This document shows, in pieces, positions 20,494-31,654 of a stretch of 64,000 nucleotides of DNA. This DNA is from Hyposmocoma kahamanoa. Lineage: Eukaryota > Arthropoda > Insecta > Lepidoptera > Cosmopterigidae. A program made the position numbers and the translations under genes. The DNA lies in assembly GCF_003589595.1 (NCBI RefSeq), contig NW_020654810.1:21955620-22019619 (forward strand). The letters are read 5' to 3'. The first letter of the stretch is position 1. The number at the start of each line of letters is the position of its first letter. Under the pieces are notes generated by a model. The model searched no databases, was not told the origin of the DNA, and saw only the letters and a program-made list of their open reading frames with translations.

Positions 20494-20640
20494 ATCCAGC
20501 CGATTTTCTTTAGCAGCTCATCGGTCCACTTTGTAGCCTTCCCATGCTGCGTTTTTTGGTATAAAGACTACTAACACTTTACAAGGCAAAACCTTGGAAG
20601 CAGCAGCATCAGCACTTCAGTGCCTTGGTACTTCTGCAAG
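20494..20640 (-). mobile_element. RTE-type LINE ORF fragment
   Basis: Minus-strand frame 20494-20552: QHGKATKWTDELLKKIGWM, stop. This fits the (K/R)RWTDDL-KIAG--WM motif close to the C-terminal end of RTE-type LINE proteins. Adjoining plus-strand DNA also looks like the RTE reverse complement (TTTAGCAGCTCATCGGTCCA, TTCCCATGCTGCGTTTTTTG). Short and dead. Confidence 0.5.
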
Positions 20641-20644
20641 GTCG

Positions 20645-21480
20645 CCGTGAAAGGTATGTGAGATTTTTTAGGAGTAATTCTACTAACACCGACAAGTTTA
20701 GTAAACGTTCGTCTGAAATTCCGAACATTCAAAATGTTTGTTTTGCGCTCTTTTTGGCGATTTCAAAACCCCAATAACAGTTGTTAGTGTTGTTGGGTAG
20801 AATCAACTCTTAAAATCTCGCAGACCTTTAGAGGTCATGCTGTACAATGTGCTCGATGAAGTTATTACAAAATCACGACTATACCATCAAATCGGTTTCC
20901 ATCACTGATTGGTCATGAGAAAAGTAATTTTGTTTCAATTTCTAGTATCGTAACCTTTTCTCATAAAATGTTAGATTTCCCCGTTCATAAGATTAGCAAT
21001 CGTTTGGTTGTTATGTTGAAAGTTTTGTGAGTGTTGTATTGTATCTTGTATATTTTCGAAGAAAAGTACATTAGCATTTGATATTGCAAATAGTATACTT
21101 ATTAAATAAATGTGGGCATAAAAGTGCCCCCAGTGGCACACTGTTTCTTTTCTGTATCTTTAAAGTAAATTCTACCTCCGTTTTGCTATAATCTATCGTT
21201 TAGTTTATATTAAATTAAAAGGACATAATATCCAAACATAATTTTATTATTCATTCTCTATGACAAGCACTTGAATGACTGGCAAAACACAAAGAAATTG
21301 AAAACAAGCAGTCTACTTTTCTCACTATTCTAAATTGAAATTAAAGTATTTTTGAATCGGATTCAAATTTCAAAAGCCACCGACGCAAGTGCATTCAGAG
21401 TTGTCTGTACAAGCCAACATGGTTTCCATTTGGTTTATGACCCACCTACTTGATTAAATCGCATTCGGTCAATAAAATCG
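20645..21480. other. Unassigned stretch
   Basis: No gene or repeat recognised. Confidence 0.5.
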
Positions 21481-21483
21481 ATA

Positions 21484-21774
21484 TTACTTGAAATTTATCG
21501 ATTTCATTCCGATTGGACGTAACGTAACAGCTGTCTTGTTGACACCTACGTAGCTAAATTCAATTACCCATTTAAGGTGAAATTGTACTACATTATCTGC
21601 TGATGTTTTTACTAGAGCGATTCCATGATGAAGATTTTTTAGAAAGTCTATGAATTTTTCATTCATTAACTTGTGTTCACAACATAGTCCGCTAATTATT
21701 AACAGATAAGAAGTGTTTTGATAAATTTGGTCATTTCCACGTTTTAACAATGACGTAGGTATACTTTTGAACAC
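21484..21774 (-). CDS. Coding-like stretch of unknown identity
   Basis: A minus-strand frame of 96 codons ending in TAA: SIPTSLLKRGNDQIYQNTSY, LLIISGLCCEHKLMNEKFID, FLKNLHHGIALVKTSADNVV, WVIEFSYVGVNKTAVTLRPI. Composition is balanced and codon use is not simply AT-driven. There is no ATG at the 5' end of the open frame, so it may be a last exon. No domain, signal peptide or transmembrane segment recognised, and no neighbour gives context. Confidence 0.3.
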   Translation of the reverse strand: MFKSIPTSLLKRGNDQIYQNTSYLLIISGLCCEHKLMNEKFIDFLKNLHHGIALVKTSADNVVQFHLKWVIEFSYVGVNKTAVTLRPIGMKSINFK

Positions 21775-21779
21775 AACAA

Positions 21780-23790
21780 ATTATCACTTTTTATATTACG
21801 AATACAAAAAATGTTGTATAGAAATTAAGTGAAAACGCTAAATTGTGACAATTCGTGTCCGTGTTTGATCTGCTTTTGCTTTTGCATATGTTTTTGAAAT
21901 ATTTGTGGAAAAAATGAATATATAAGAAAACAGAGTTACTTTAACGTTTTACGACTCAGTGTGTCAGTAACAAACTGTTAAGTAACACTGTGTACGGCTA
22001 TATGCTAAACAACGCACCTTTTAGGCTTCCAACGCCTAATGAGTACTCCAAACATGTTCATTGAATCAAACTTCATTCATCACAAACACTATCACCTCTT
22101 TCACATACACGCAAGTACACAAGTGCAACACTAATCACAATATCAAATTGCTAAAAATTGTTTTTATCAATCAAGTATCGACTAGGTACGACACTAGCAG
22201 TAACAGATTGTATTTGAAAAAGGAAACGTTCAAAAACAAAACACGTAAGGTGTCACATCCAAAAATTATAAATTTTCGAACGTCAAAATTCGAAAATTCT
22301 GAATTGTAACGAACGTGCGCTCAACGAAAAGAACGCAAGGCGACTGGCTGGCTCGCACCGTACCACACGGATTGCAATATGCAACAGCTCACTATGAATA
22401 AATTCAGATGTCAACTAGCTCAACCCAACTTGAATGGGAATGCTTTGTTGGGGTCAGTTTGATTAGGTAATATCTGAAACATGTTAAATGCACACAATTG
22501 GGCTTTGAATTTGATCCTAACGTGGGTTTGGATAATGCAACTAAGTTTTTTACTTATGCATTTATTTATATAAAAAGTTTTCACTTGGGATTATTTAAGA
22601 GGTTAAATGATAAAGCATGTTAAAACTGTATCCTATAAAATATACTTAAAAATCCTTGAATGAATGTAGAAAAATAAATGTGAAGATAATGATTCAAAAA
22701 TAACCTAAGAAAAGAAAAGAACCTAAATTACAAAACATGTTTTATTGATTGCAGACGTCGATGGGAGAAAATTTACAAGTCTACTTTCCATTCATACAAT
22801 CTTAACTAACATACATATTTCAAAGTGTGCGAAGTCAACGAATGTACTCGTATATTCCCTATATAACTAATAACTTCGCTCAGAATCACATTGTACCTTG
22901 CCCTACTTTGTAAGCGAAAAGAACCCTGGAGATAATATGACCTAGTTCCCGGGAACGAATCAAGCTATCAATTTTACGTACACGTTACATAATTTTTCTA
23001 ACTTTAACAACCGCGAAAGAACAACATCGACTCTATTTTCTGTACAAATCACGTATTTTAGATATTTGCTAAAGATTGATTCTGCGAATTCAACAACGGT
23101 GACATTCTTTACAGGCACAGTAACATCGAAAAAAATCGAACTGATTATTCTTGCACCCACGGGTGCAATCCATGCAAGTAATTATACATTTGTTACAAAC
23201 GTCGATGGCACGTGTATGTTGAAAACATCCAAAAAAATAAGCCGATTTTTTATTTTTGTTGTGTTTACGAAAGCCCCTGATCCAAGATCCCTTCGACCTA
23301 CTTTTAAAGAAAACACCTGAAACCCCAGGAGACCCTCGGGATGTAAATGACCCAGTTTTCGAGTCAAAATCGCTTCCTTCCCAATTTGGTTTGAATCGAT
23401 ACGTAGCCGATTACACATGCCAAAGCTGTTCGATGCTTGGGGATGGCTAAAGTTGGTTACAGTTGTTTCGTTTTCTTTTGTAGTTTCGTAAAACTGTAGT
23501 CTCTATTATTGCGTGGATTCGCAACGATGCGTATGTAATGTTTCAATATGGTACGATACGACCTTAAGCGTAATTTCGGTAGATGGCACTCTTCGATTTT
23601 AAATTATTTCTAATATTCTATATTTATTAATAATATATATTATTAATATCTGTAGTGCATAATAATTGTCAATTAAGTACGTATTTTGGATTCGGTGCCT
23701 CTACCATATTTTATGGTGAAGAGTTTAAGGGCTTCGGCATAATGCCATACAGCCTATTTCTTCATTGTCTTGTCATCATTTTAGTTTAGC
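21780..23790. other. Unassigned stretch
   Basis: Open frames at 22061-22309 and 22960-23420 exist on both strands but overlap and show no recognisable domain. Small perfect palindromes are TTGCACCCACGGGTGCAA (about 23152) and a 24-base AT palindrome centred at 23636. Confidence 0.45.
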
Positions 23791-23794
23791 AATG

Positions 23795-24016
23795 AATAAT
23801 AATAATAATGTGCCGGATAATCACACCAGATGCCTGGTCTCAAATTACTCCCTGTATTATGAGCACCAGAGCAACGTAATTCGCTCCGGGGCACTATTTA
23901 GAACACCCAGACAAGAATCAATTTAAAAAAGTAAATTTTTTCCCAAAGTGGTCCTACCAGGACTCGAACTCGCATCCAGCGTTCACAGTGAAAACCGTTG
24001 AGCCAGCGAGGTCGTC
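23795..24016 (-). mobile_element. tRNA-derived SINE (R4)
   Basis: The minus strand reads GACCTCGCTGGCTCAACGG (A-box type), CGAGTTCGAGTCCTGGTAGG (B-box type), CCACTTTGGGAAAAAATTTA, TGTTCTAAATAGTGCCCCGG, and a TTATTATTATT tail. The only copy of this SINE in the window. Confidence 0.7.
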
Positions 24017-24152
24017 AAAGTGTGTATAAAGTGTAGTGGAATACATAAACGTGTTTTAAAACAAAAACCATATACTTACTGAAATATATTAATACAAAAT
24101 ATAATAATTATATACAAAATTTCTCTTTTCTATAGATATTTTAACTAATTTC

Positions 24153-24344
24153 GCGGCCGAACGGTTACCATGCTGGACTGTCGCGGTTCCAAGTTCCATT
24201 CCTAGTCTGGGAGAAGTGTTTGTATGGCCTAAATTCATTTCTCTCGTGAGTTTGGGTGGAATTTGTAGTTGTCCACTATGTGTATGTCTATCCGGGGCTA
24301 TGAGTGTGTCCGTTATTGTTACTTGTTATTTTAATAATAAAAAA
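24153..24344 (+). mobile_element. tRNA-derived SINE (R2), plus strand
   Basis: GCGGCCGAACGGTTACCATG, then a damaged B box (CAAGTTCCATTCCTAGT), then GAGTTTGGGTGGAATTTGTA and a TTATTTTAATAATAAAA tail. The only R2 copy in plus orientation. Confidence 0.7.
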
Positions 24345-24349
24345 CGACG

Positions 24350-25060
24350 CGACGTACAAAATAAACAGAAGGAAATATTATTACATAACGTCTTGACCGT
24401 TAACGTGGTCGTTAGTCGTTACACAGAAAAGGATGAAGAAAATTGGAGGTGCCCACTCACCCCCAGTTTCGTCGAGCCTTCCATTGTTGGTGAAGCATCA
24501 TTCAAAAATGAGACTTGGAAAATATACCTGTAATAGCAAACAATACACATTGTTATTGTTATTTTCGTGTAACAAGCTCTATTATTCGGTAACTTACGGT
24601 AACTTAAGGCTATTTAATAGAATTTTTTGGAAAAATAATGCCAATATATACTAATAACCTAATAATACTAATAACCTTTAACTACCTCCATAAAACACCA
24701 TAAACAACAACGTTTATTTCATGATTTTTAATAATTTGTCACAGATATACATCGCTCAAGATATAAAGTAGTAAACCGAAAATTATTATTGTTAGAAGCC
24801 TGTTGTACCCCCAAATGCAAAGGCCTATTTTATTCTATTGGCCCCGGTATCAGGCTGCATCTGGCCAGTCTTTTAAAAAGGAGTCCAAATTTTCCCGACG
24901 ATGTCTACGGCATTTCTGAGATGTTCAGATTCTACTCCGCGGTCTTTTTGGTTTACAACTCACTCGGCATACGACAAACGTAACCATACGCTACACAAAA
25001 AAGAAATTGTTTCATGTCAGTAACGAGGGACCTTTCATTTTCATTTCATTTTCACGACCA
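24350..25060. other. Unassigned stretch
   Basis: The frame 24789-24983 (CTPKCKGLFYSIGPGIRLHL) looks mildly protein-like but no family is recognised. Otherwise AT-rich DNA. Confidence 0.4.
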
Positions 25061-25077
25061 AGAGGATGCCAACCGAT

Positions 25078-25240
25078 CGAACGTCCTAGGTACAGCTGGA
25101 GCGATGAAGTCCAGAAAGACCTGAAAGACCTCGGTATTAGTGACTGAAAGGAGCCACTAAGAATGCTCACAACCGAGGATCGTGGCAAAATCTGATGTCG
25201 GAGGCTAAGACTCACTTTGAGTCACTGCGTCACCGAAATA
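25078..25240 (+). mobile_element. RTE-type LINE C-terminal remnant
   Basis: RPRYSWSDEVQKDLKDLGIS, stop, then TTEDRGKI in one frame and SEAKTHFESLRHR in the next. This is the RP-(R/K)-W-(S/D)D, DR-W, EAKTHF series at the end of RTE-type LINE ORFs. One stop and one frameshift. Confidence 0.6.
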
Positions 25241-25244
25241 AGTA

Positions 25245-25495
25245 TGCTAGATTCTTGAAAAACATCTTCAGCTTCCTTTATTCGCATCAATCTTTTTATG
25301 CAAGCTCGTTTATATTGGGTACTTACGACCTGAGCTTTTTTAAAGCCATCCTCAGTCTAATTCAGATATTACGTACGCCGTGGCCGACCTTTCCCACGTT
25401 TCTATCCACATACATTAAGGTCGGAATTTATTACCTGATATCCTTTCAATGGCATATTCTGTACACGAGGCCATAAAATTTTAGCTGAAATCGTG
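25245..25495. other. Unassigned stretch after LINE remnant
   Basis: An open frame runs on to 25476 but beyond the LINE motif it shows no recognisable domain. Confidence 0.4.
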
Positions 25496-25499
25496 AAAA

Positions 25500-25682
25500 T
25501 AGGGCGATGTAATAGGATGAATAAGTCTTGCGTCAGTTGCAGTGCCACTCATAGCTTTAAATTACAAAGATCATCCTGAGAAATAAAGTTGACAAGGTCA
25601 CAATGTGACTGTAGTTTCACTAATCATCCTAACCCTTTAAAATCAGAACGCAGTACTGCCTGGCTACAGAAATAGGTATGGG
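25500..25682 (-). repeat. R1 repeat, reverse, degenerate
   Basis: TCTTGCGTCAGTTGCAGTGC to GGCTACAGAAATAGGTATGG. It has several internal deletions. Confidence 0.65.
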
Positions 25683-25684
25683 TT

Positions 25685-25965
25685 TATAACATTAGGAAAG
25701 CAAATTACACTTGACTCATTCATAAGGCAGATTCCCCTGAGAAAAATTAGTAAGACGGTGTAGGGATTAATCGAATACATATTGAGTTGACAGAGACATG
25801 CTAGGACTTCCTCAGAATATCCTTACCAATTTGTCCACACTCACGTGTTTCATATATTCGAGTTCTTGTATTTCGGAGAGGTCTCTTTAGTAAAAGTTAT
25901 TTGAATTCATGCAAGGATTACGCCCTAAAATGTATATAGAACTGTAAACCAGAAGTTTATACAGA
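25685..25965. other. Unassigned stretch
   Basis: Nothing recognised. Confidence 0.45.
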
Positions 25966-25969
25966 GAGC

Positions 25970-26200
25970 GATGGTGGCCGCACGGGAAAACGGTTGCTTC
26001 TCAATTCAGATATCGACGATTTGAATTAATGTGGCGGCATGTTTCTTAAACGTTATGTCTAAGAAAATATAAAGGAAAGCATAGTTAATGAAAACGAAAA
26101 CCTGCATGTCGAAGAAGGTTCACAACCATTGAAAACATGTGACGTCTCCAACCAGCATTGGGCCTATGTGGCGAAATATGGTCTAAACTCTAAACCTTCT
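25970..26200 (+). mobile_element. SINE (R5), near full length
   Basis: GATGGTGGCCGCACGGGAAA (A-box side), GATTTGAATTAATGTGGCGG (damaged B box), GAAAACCTGCATGTCGAAGA, ACATGTGACGTCTCCAACCA, GCATTGGGCC, GGTCTAAACTC. It ends where the palindromic array element begins. Confidence 0.7.
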
Positions 26201-26207
26201 ACTTAGA

Positions 26208-26535
26208 CCACTAACAGATTGACTGCATGTTTACAGTTAATGCGTGAAATTGATAACGACTTTATGCATTAACTGCATGCAGTCAATCTCGTCTGCATTT
26301 AGGTCGGTATCGACTGCGTGCAGTTAATGCATAAAGTCGCTATCCGAAACGTCTTCGTCTGCATGAAGTTGATAACGACTTCACGCATTAACTGCATGCA
26401 GGTAAAACCGAGCCGAGATCGCTGCAGTTAATGCGTGAAATCGTTATCATTTTCATGCAGTCGTGATTTCGGTTGCATGGAGTTGATTACGACTTCATGC
26501 ACTAACTGCAAAACGTGCAGTCAATCTGTTAGTAG
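26208..26535. mobile_element. Element with alternating palindromic units
   Basis: Ends are inverted: left CCACTAACAGATTGACTGCA, right the complement of CTACTAACAGATTGACTGCA. Between them a module of about 40 bp (GCATGAAGTTGATAACGACT, TCATGCATTAACTGCATGCA) occurs about five times in alternating orientation, so nearly the whole 328 bp can pair with itself in several ways. No coding frame. The structure suggests a foldback or MITE-type transposon that grew by inverted duplications. Confidence 0.65.
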
Positions 26536-26909
26536 CCTTAGTGGAAATACGCGCATATAGTAAGACATATGTGTAAATGACGATGATATTTGTGGCGTTA
26601 CTATAACCAGCCCTCTTCCCACGTGACACGGTGCTTTTTTGTCTTCTTATTTAAGAGCTAGGCTCTTGTCGGAGTAATCACCAATTCTGTTCAGTGTCTC
26701 AACTTTGAGTTCACGATACGACACATCATTATTCATAATTAATTTTATTTGTGAAAACATAGGTAGTAACAAGTATAGTTTCACTGTGTCCGGTCAAACA
26801 TTGAGCATTGAAACATATTGAAATCCATTTTGCCACACTAAACCAGGTGTAACATGTTTTTTTAATAATAAATAAATATATAACGCACACACTCACAGCA
26901 CTAAGCAAA

Positions 26910-26987
26910 CAATTTATTTACCTACACTTCTCACACATATAGACTGCATAGTACCTCCCTCTGATGTCCCGAAATTATTGTACAATT
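26910..26987. repeat. Shared flank, paired with 38586-38663
   Basis: CAATTTATTTACCTACACTT to CCTCCCTCTGATGTCCC is nearly identical at 38586. In both places an R2 SINE follows at the same point, so the flank and the SINE were duplicated together. Confidence 0.7.
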
Positions 26988-27194
26988 AATAACAATAATA
27001 ACGCACACACTCAACATAGCCCTGCACTAGTGAAATCCGGGTGCCATGGATACAAATATAGACAACCACAAATTACACCCAAACTCAAGAGAAAAATAAA
27101 TTTAGGCAATACAAATATTTCTCCCGGTCCGGGCATCGAATCCGGGACCTCTGCGTGGCAGTCTAGCATAGTAACCGGTCGGCCACAGAGGCAG
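26988..27194 (-). mobile_element. tRNA-derived SINE (R2), reverse
   Basis: The head GCCTCTGTGGCCGACCGGTT and B box GTCCCGGATTCGATGCC are present and the tail is TTATTGTTATTAATTGTAC. It lacks the short GGGAAACCCTGTGTCGC piece seen at 4283-4498. Confidence 0.8.
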
Positions 27195-27199
27195 AGGCA

Positions 27200-27650
27200 C
27201 TTTTTCCTTTATCTGATCTAAATAACTTCATCTAGATCTTTCTGCCTCATTTCCTTCGACTTTCCTTTCTATATGCACGTATAATGTACAGGTGTTCAAA
27301 AATACACAAGTACATAAAAAAATCCATTCAATACTACAATTTCAAGTATTATGAAGGTACACATTAGTTCTTCACTGTACAGTGGAAAAACCAGGAACTG
27401 AAATCAATAAAACACTGATTACTTGAAACAGTACATTTTTTAACAAATCCACAGTCGTGACTGCGATGTAACGAGCACTCGTGACCAGCCGAGCATCGAA
27501 CCTAGGACGTCACGCTACACACTACGAAATAAAAGTTTGTATTGTATATTCAGAAAAACATTGTAAGATGTAAGACTTATAGGTTGTTTACGTGGTAGAC
27601 CTCAATATTGTTGGACCACAACTCATAAACACGCTTTATCAATGCGTTCA
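27200..27650. other. Unassigned stretch with tRNA-like scrap
   Basis: 27476-27532 read on the minus strand has a B-box-like CCTAGGTTCGATGCTCGG. The remainder holds nothing recognised. Confidence 0.4.
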
Positions 27651-27653
27651 CAT

Positions 27654-27842
27654 TACAATAATAATAATAATAACGCACACACTCAACACATCCCCGCACT
27701 AGGGAAACCCTGTGTCGCAGGTGCTATGGACACATATATAGACAACACAAATTACACCCAAACTCACGAGAGAAATAAATATAGGCTATATAAATATTTC
27801 TCCCGGCCCAGGAATCGAACCTGGGACCCCTGCGTGGCAGTC
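27654..27842 (-). mobile_element. tRNA-derived SINE (R2), head-truncated
   Basis: The body and B box (CCCAGGTTCGATTCCTGGG) are intact. It stops at TGCCACGCAGGGG, so the A-box end is missing. Tail of TTATTATTATTATTATTG. Confidence 0.8.
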
Positions 27843-27987
27843 CGTACATTAGAAGCGTTATTACTGTTGACAATACCCCATTATACAAACACACGTTTAA
27901 TAAGAATGAATGCATGTTGACAAGTAAATTCCAATCCCAAAAACTAAGGCCGTGTTTTTGCATTTTTAATAACAGCACAGCACCTAT

Positions 27988-28270
27988 TTTTTATTGATAG
28001 CAATTGACGCGACTAAGAAGTCGTCCGCCTGGTGATAAGCGACACGTCTGTCCACTACAATTACAGAGCTGCTCAGAGCTTTAAATCGCAAAGATCTCAG
28101 GCGCACTGCTGCTAAACTCGTCACCCTGAGACGTAAGTTGAAAAGTCCCATGTTCCGTAAAATTTCATCAGCTCCTATGGGTATAGGAGCCAATGAAAGG
28201 AGCCGATTCAAAACCGGAACGCAGTAATTGCTCACATTCTTCTCTCTCACAGCTCTATTGCTACGAAAAT
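27988..28270 (-). repeat. R1 repeat, reverse
   Basis: Covers the tail side (GCGACTAAGAAGTCGTCCGC) to CTCTATTGCTACGAAAAT. A 19-bp local duplication (GCTCCTATGGGTATAGGAGC area) has been added. Confidence 0.75.
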
Positions 28271-28274
28271 TGCT

Positions 28275-29265
28275 GATTATACGAATATCAAATACAGGTT
28301 CAGTGTGAACGCAGTGCTGATGCGTGTTTGCAAAGTGTGAATCAACCTTAAGACTCTCGCTGTGTCTCCGAATTGTTAATATTAATAAAAAAAACATCTC
28401 TACCAACATCGAAACAGTGTTTTCAATCGTCAATTTTAACGTAGCGCCAACATTCCAGAGTCCTAAAATGTGTGATCGATGGAAGAGAAACGTTTCAATA
28501 GCTACAAACAATTTAGAAACCTATATTGTACTTTTTAAGTTCGCATATTGCTGGAACGTAACTGCAAATCTTCACACCACATTTGTCTAAATTGATCTCA
28601 CTCTATATATTGTGTAAATCAAATTATTTTTTATTCATTCAAGTCATATTGATTCAACTCTACTACTCAATCGTAATGCAGGTTTCCCCGAGAAGAGTGA
28701 ATAAGAAACTCTAGGGTTGCCCTTTGTAAATAAACATTTATGGACATTTATTATTTACAGTATTTATTTCAAATATCATATATCAAAAAATCCTACATGA
28801 GCTAAATGGGTCACTACTATGGATTTTTGACATCCAAGTACGCAGAAGCTGCATAATAAACCTTTATAGTTTTAAACCTCGTAACTAGAATCTTATTCGC
28901 GTTATAAATGTATTATAAAAGCCCTTTAATACTTTGTAAAGACCACTGACAAAAATAGCCAGTTTATTTTTATTTCTCGTATTAATGTTACGTTTGTAAC
29001 TATTTTTCATTAAAAAGATCCGTCAGTATATTTTATTCTTTTAATTGTTGACATTAAATTGACAATGACAAGTAATTGTGTTTATTAAATTAATTTAATT
29101 CGTCGAAAAACTAAAATAATTTCAATAATCACTTAATCGCATAAAATAAAAGTACAAGCAAGAATAAAAATTGACGAGGTGTAAATTCAGAACGCACCTG
29201 AAGATAAACTTTTTCTTTTCATTAAAAAAAGGTTTTATAGTTCAACTGTTTTTCTTTCATCTACC
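28275..29265. other. Unassigned AT-rich stretch
   Basis: No recognised gene. The 28324-28590 frame is open but AT-driven. Confidence 0.45.
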
Positions 29266-29269
29266 ATTT

Positions 29270-29460
29270 CCCCCGCTATAGTGGGGTGAAAAGTTGTGTG
29301 TTTCGCTCGGCAGCAAAGTTGTTTTTGCTTCTCGTGCCTTGAAACCCTCGCTACGCTCAAGACTCTCGCTTCGCTCGTGGTTCAATTTTAACTTCCTTCG
29401 CTTGCTCACGTTTCAATACAACCATTCGCGGCAAACAACAACTTTGCAGCCTTGCATAAC
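29270..29460. repeat. GC-rich repeat with TCGCT-CGCTC words
   Basis: CCCTCGCTACGCTCAAGACT, CTCGCTTCGCTCGTGG and CTTCGCTTGCTCACG recur at short spacing. AGCAAAGTTGTTTTTGC is echoed as complement by GGCAAACAACAACTTTGC at about 29431. The paired ends suggest a small inverted-repeat element. Confidence 0.45.
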
Positions 29461-29464
29461 AAAT

Positions 29465-30160
29465 AACAATTCTTCTTAATTTAAACAAAATGTTCATAAA
29501 CTTAGATAGGTACTACAAAAAGAGCGTAAAAGGAATAAATAACATCTCTAAAATTGCGCCTCATAAAACAAGCTCCTCGGGTTAGAAAAAGACGCACCTC
29601 ATAAAGAGTGACTCTGACCTGAGACAAATACGCTATTCATGAGGGTACTCACCCCTATACTTATGTGTACTGTGTTCGCGTGCTGTTATATGAACCGTCG
29701 CTCATGTTACATGGGAAATTGTCTGTGAACAGAGCCGTTGTTAGATAATAGCGCCCCTTGTGCACGTTCCAAGCTTTAAGAACTTTATGCTATTCCATAT
29801 CACAGCTAATTATAGTGAGGAATTAAATACGATGTGGAAAGAAAGATAGCGAATGACGGTCGTTCTGAATAGATATTGTACGATAAATGTAAATGTGAAA
29901 GCGAAGAACGAAAGAAAATATAACAAGGTTTACCTTTTTTTTGGTTGGTAATAACTTTGTTTTAAAATAACTCTCTATAAGTTTTATTTTCACGTTACAT
30001 TAATATTGTATATTTAGATCACAAAATATTAAACATTGGCATTGTTTAATGGTGTGACTGTATTAACGAAGATCTGGATTGTTGTTTTCCTTCTTTTTTC
30101 TACTTCTTGTTATAATAATTACTTAGCTTAAAAAAATTATAGATAGGGCGCACTATAAGT
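29465..30160. other. Unassigned stretch
   Basis: Nothing recognised. AT-rich. Confidence 0.5.
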
Positions 30161-30313
30161 TTCCGGAACTGGCCACTTACATAAACAATATTTAAAAAGT
30201 AATTACAAAATTTAAAAATGGAACTCTTTGGCAGTAGAATACAGATTGTTTCATCTGACTGTCACTTGTTTTCACATTGTGGCGTCATTTTAGAAATTGG
30301 TTGTCTACATCAC

Positions 30314-30855
30314 CATGGATTTAACTCGTGAAAATTTTCGTAGTATGATTTTCTACGACTTTAAGCGTAACTTAACAGCTCAGTGGAGCTTCGCTCGGCT
30401 TCAAACTGCTTTGGCGATGAAGCACCATGCACGACGACTATTTATAGCTGGATTGCAGAATTCAAACTCGATCGTGTGAATCTCAGTGACAAATTTCATG
30501 ATGATCGCCCGTCCACTGCTGTGAACAACAAAAACATCGATGCTGTGCGCCGTATGATCAAAACAGACAGGCATGTGACATACCATGAGAGTCGGGCATC
30601 TTTAGGCATAGGCATGAGTCAAATATAATCAATACTACACAAATATTTGGGAGTGAAAAAGCTGTGCTCTCGGTGGATCCCACACAATTTGACTGAGGCT
30701 CAAAAACGGGATCGCGTAACTTTGGTGCAATGTCATGCTTACCAGATTCAACGAAGGGGCGTCAAATTTGGTGTGGAACATAGTAACAGGTGACGAAACA
30801 TGGATTTATAGTTACGATCCCACAACAAAGCAGCAATCGAGCTTATGGGTCTTTT
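30314..30855 (+). pseudogene. Mariner transposase pseudogene, 5' half
   Basis: Starts MDLTRENFRSMIFYDFKRNL at ATG 30314 and, after a frameshift near 30410, reads CFGDEAPCTTTIYSWIAEFK, PSTAVNNKNIDAVRRM, DRHVTYHESRASLGIGMSQI. It then reads KKLCSRWIPHNLTEAQK and VTGDETWIYSYDP, which holds the first catalytic Asp region of the DDD transposase. A stop after SQI and further shifts disable it. The last third, with the second and third catalytic residues, is missing: the frame runs into the Penelope fragment at about 30860. The 5' terminal repeat may lie near 30140-30180 but I cannot confirm it. Confidence 0.8.
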
Positions 30856-30887
30856 TCTTTGTATGGAAACTTACAGTGCACCCCACA

Positions 30888-31308
30888 TAGTATAAAAGTA
30901 ACGGGAAGCGGTCCGACTAGTTTCAACCATAATCGATGGTCTTCATCAGGCTAAGGTTTTAGCGCGGGAGAAGTATCTTGTGCCCCGCAAAATCCGAGAG
31001 ACTGTTGAAATAAATAGGCGACTAAATTTTAATAGAGATGGAGGCTGGAGCTTACCACCGCCCTGGAAGCCGTATTTCCATGGCGCTCGGTATGCACCTG
31101 CAGATGTTAGTAGTAACTACGTAGTGAACTCTGTGTGATGGACTGTTCCCGATAACAATTCTACGGACGACAGTAGCGAAGAAGAGGTCCAGGACGCGCT
31201 GAGTATCAGCTCCCGAGTTCCCGATGAAAACCATCGATTATGGTTGAAACTAGTCCGACCGCTTCCGACTAAAATACTACGCGAGTAAGTCCCGTTACTT
31301 TTATACTA
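30888..31308 (+). mobile_element. Penelope-like element, C-terminal fragment with inverted ends
   Basis: 30950-31136 reads AKVLAREKYLVPRKIRETVE then INRRLNFNRDGGWSLPPPWK, stop. This is the C-terminal GIY-YIG-region pattern of Penelope elements (R-A-I---PRKIRE-IEI---NFNRD-GW-L---W-P). A 53-bp sequence at 30888-30940 (TAGTATAAAAGTAACGGGAA start) recurs inverted at 31230-31308, where 26 extra bases split it. Inverted flanks are a known feature of Penelope copies. It interrupts or abuts the mariner remnant. Confidence 0.7.
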
Positions 31309-31435
31309 TAATGTGTGATAGCCTCGTTAGTTTTCATAATAAAATAGCAAACTTAAACAAAATACGTCTTTCGTCGAAATACGTTAAAACCATGTTACGG
31401 TAGTTGGTGGAGCAAGTATATTCGTGATTTTCAGT

Positions 31436-31652
31436 TTTTTTATGACACTAAATGACGGGATGAACAAGTCGTGGTTGCATTGCCACTCAGAACTTAATCG
31501 CATAGGTATATCTGAGGACCAATCCCACTACGCCCGCCCTGAGACATATAAGTTCAAAGGTTCCATGACCTGTACTTTGCAGCAGAAATAGCTAAAGGTG
31601 GCAGTACTACCCTGAACGAACTTTTGGAACTCTGCTGTTACTAAAACACTTT
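31436..31652 (-). repeat. R1 repeat, reverse
   Basis: The tail complement TTTTTTTATGACACTAAATG is present, the middle is shortened, and it ends CTCTGCTGTTACTAAAAC. Confidence 0.7.
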
Positions 31653-31654
31653 AA

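Noticed and set aside
27984..28511. 175-codon open frame on the minus strand
   Set aside because: Half of it is the reverse complement of an R1 repeat, so the frame is incidental.
30888..31308. Inverted flanks considered as a DNA transposon or LTRs
   Set aside because: The enclosed peptide is Penelope-type and the flanks are inverted, so neither LTRs nor a simple MITE fits.
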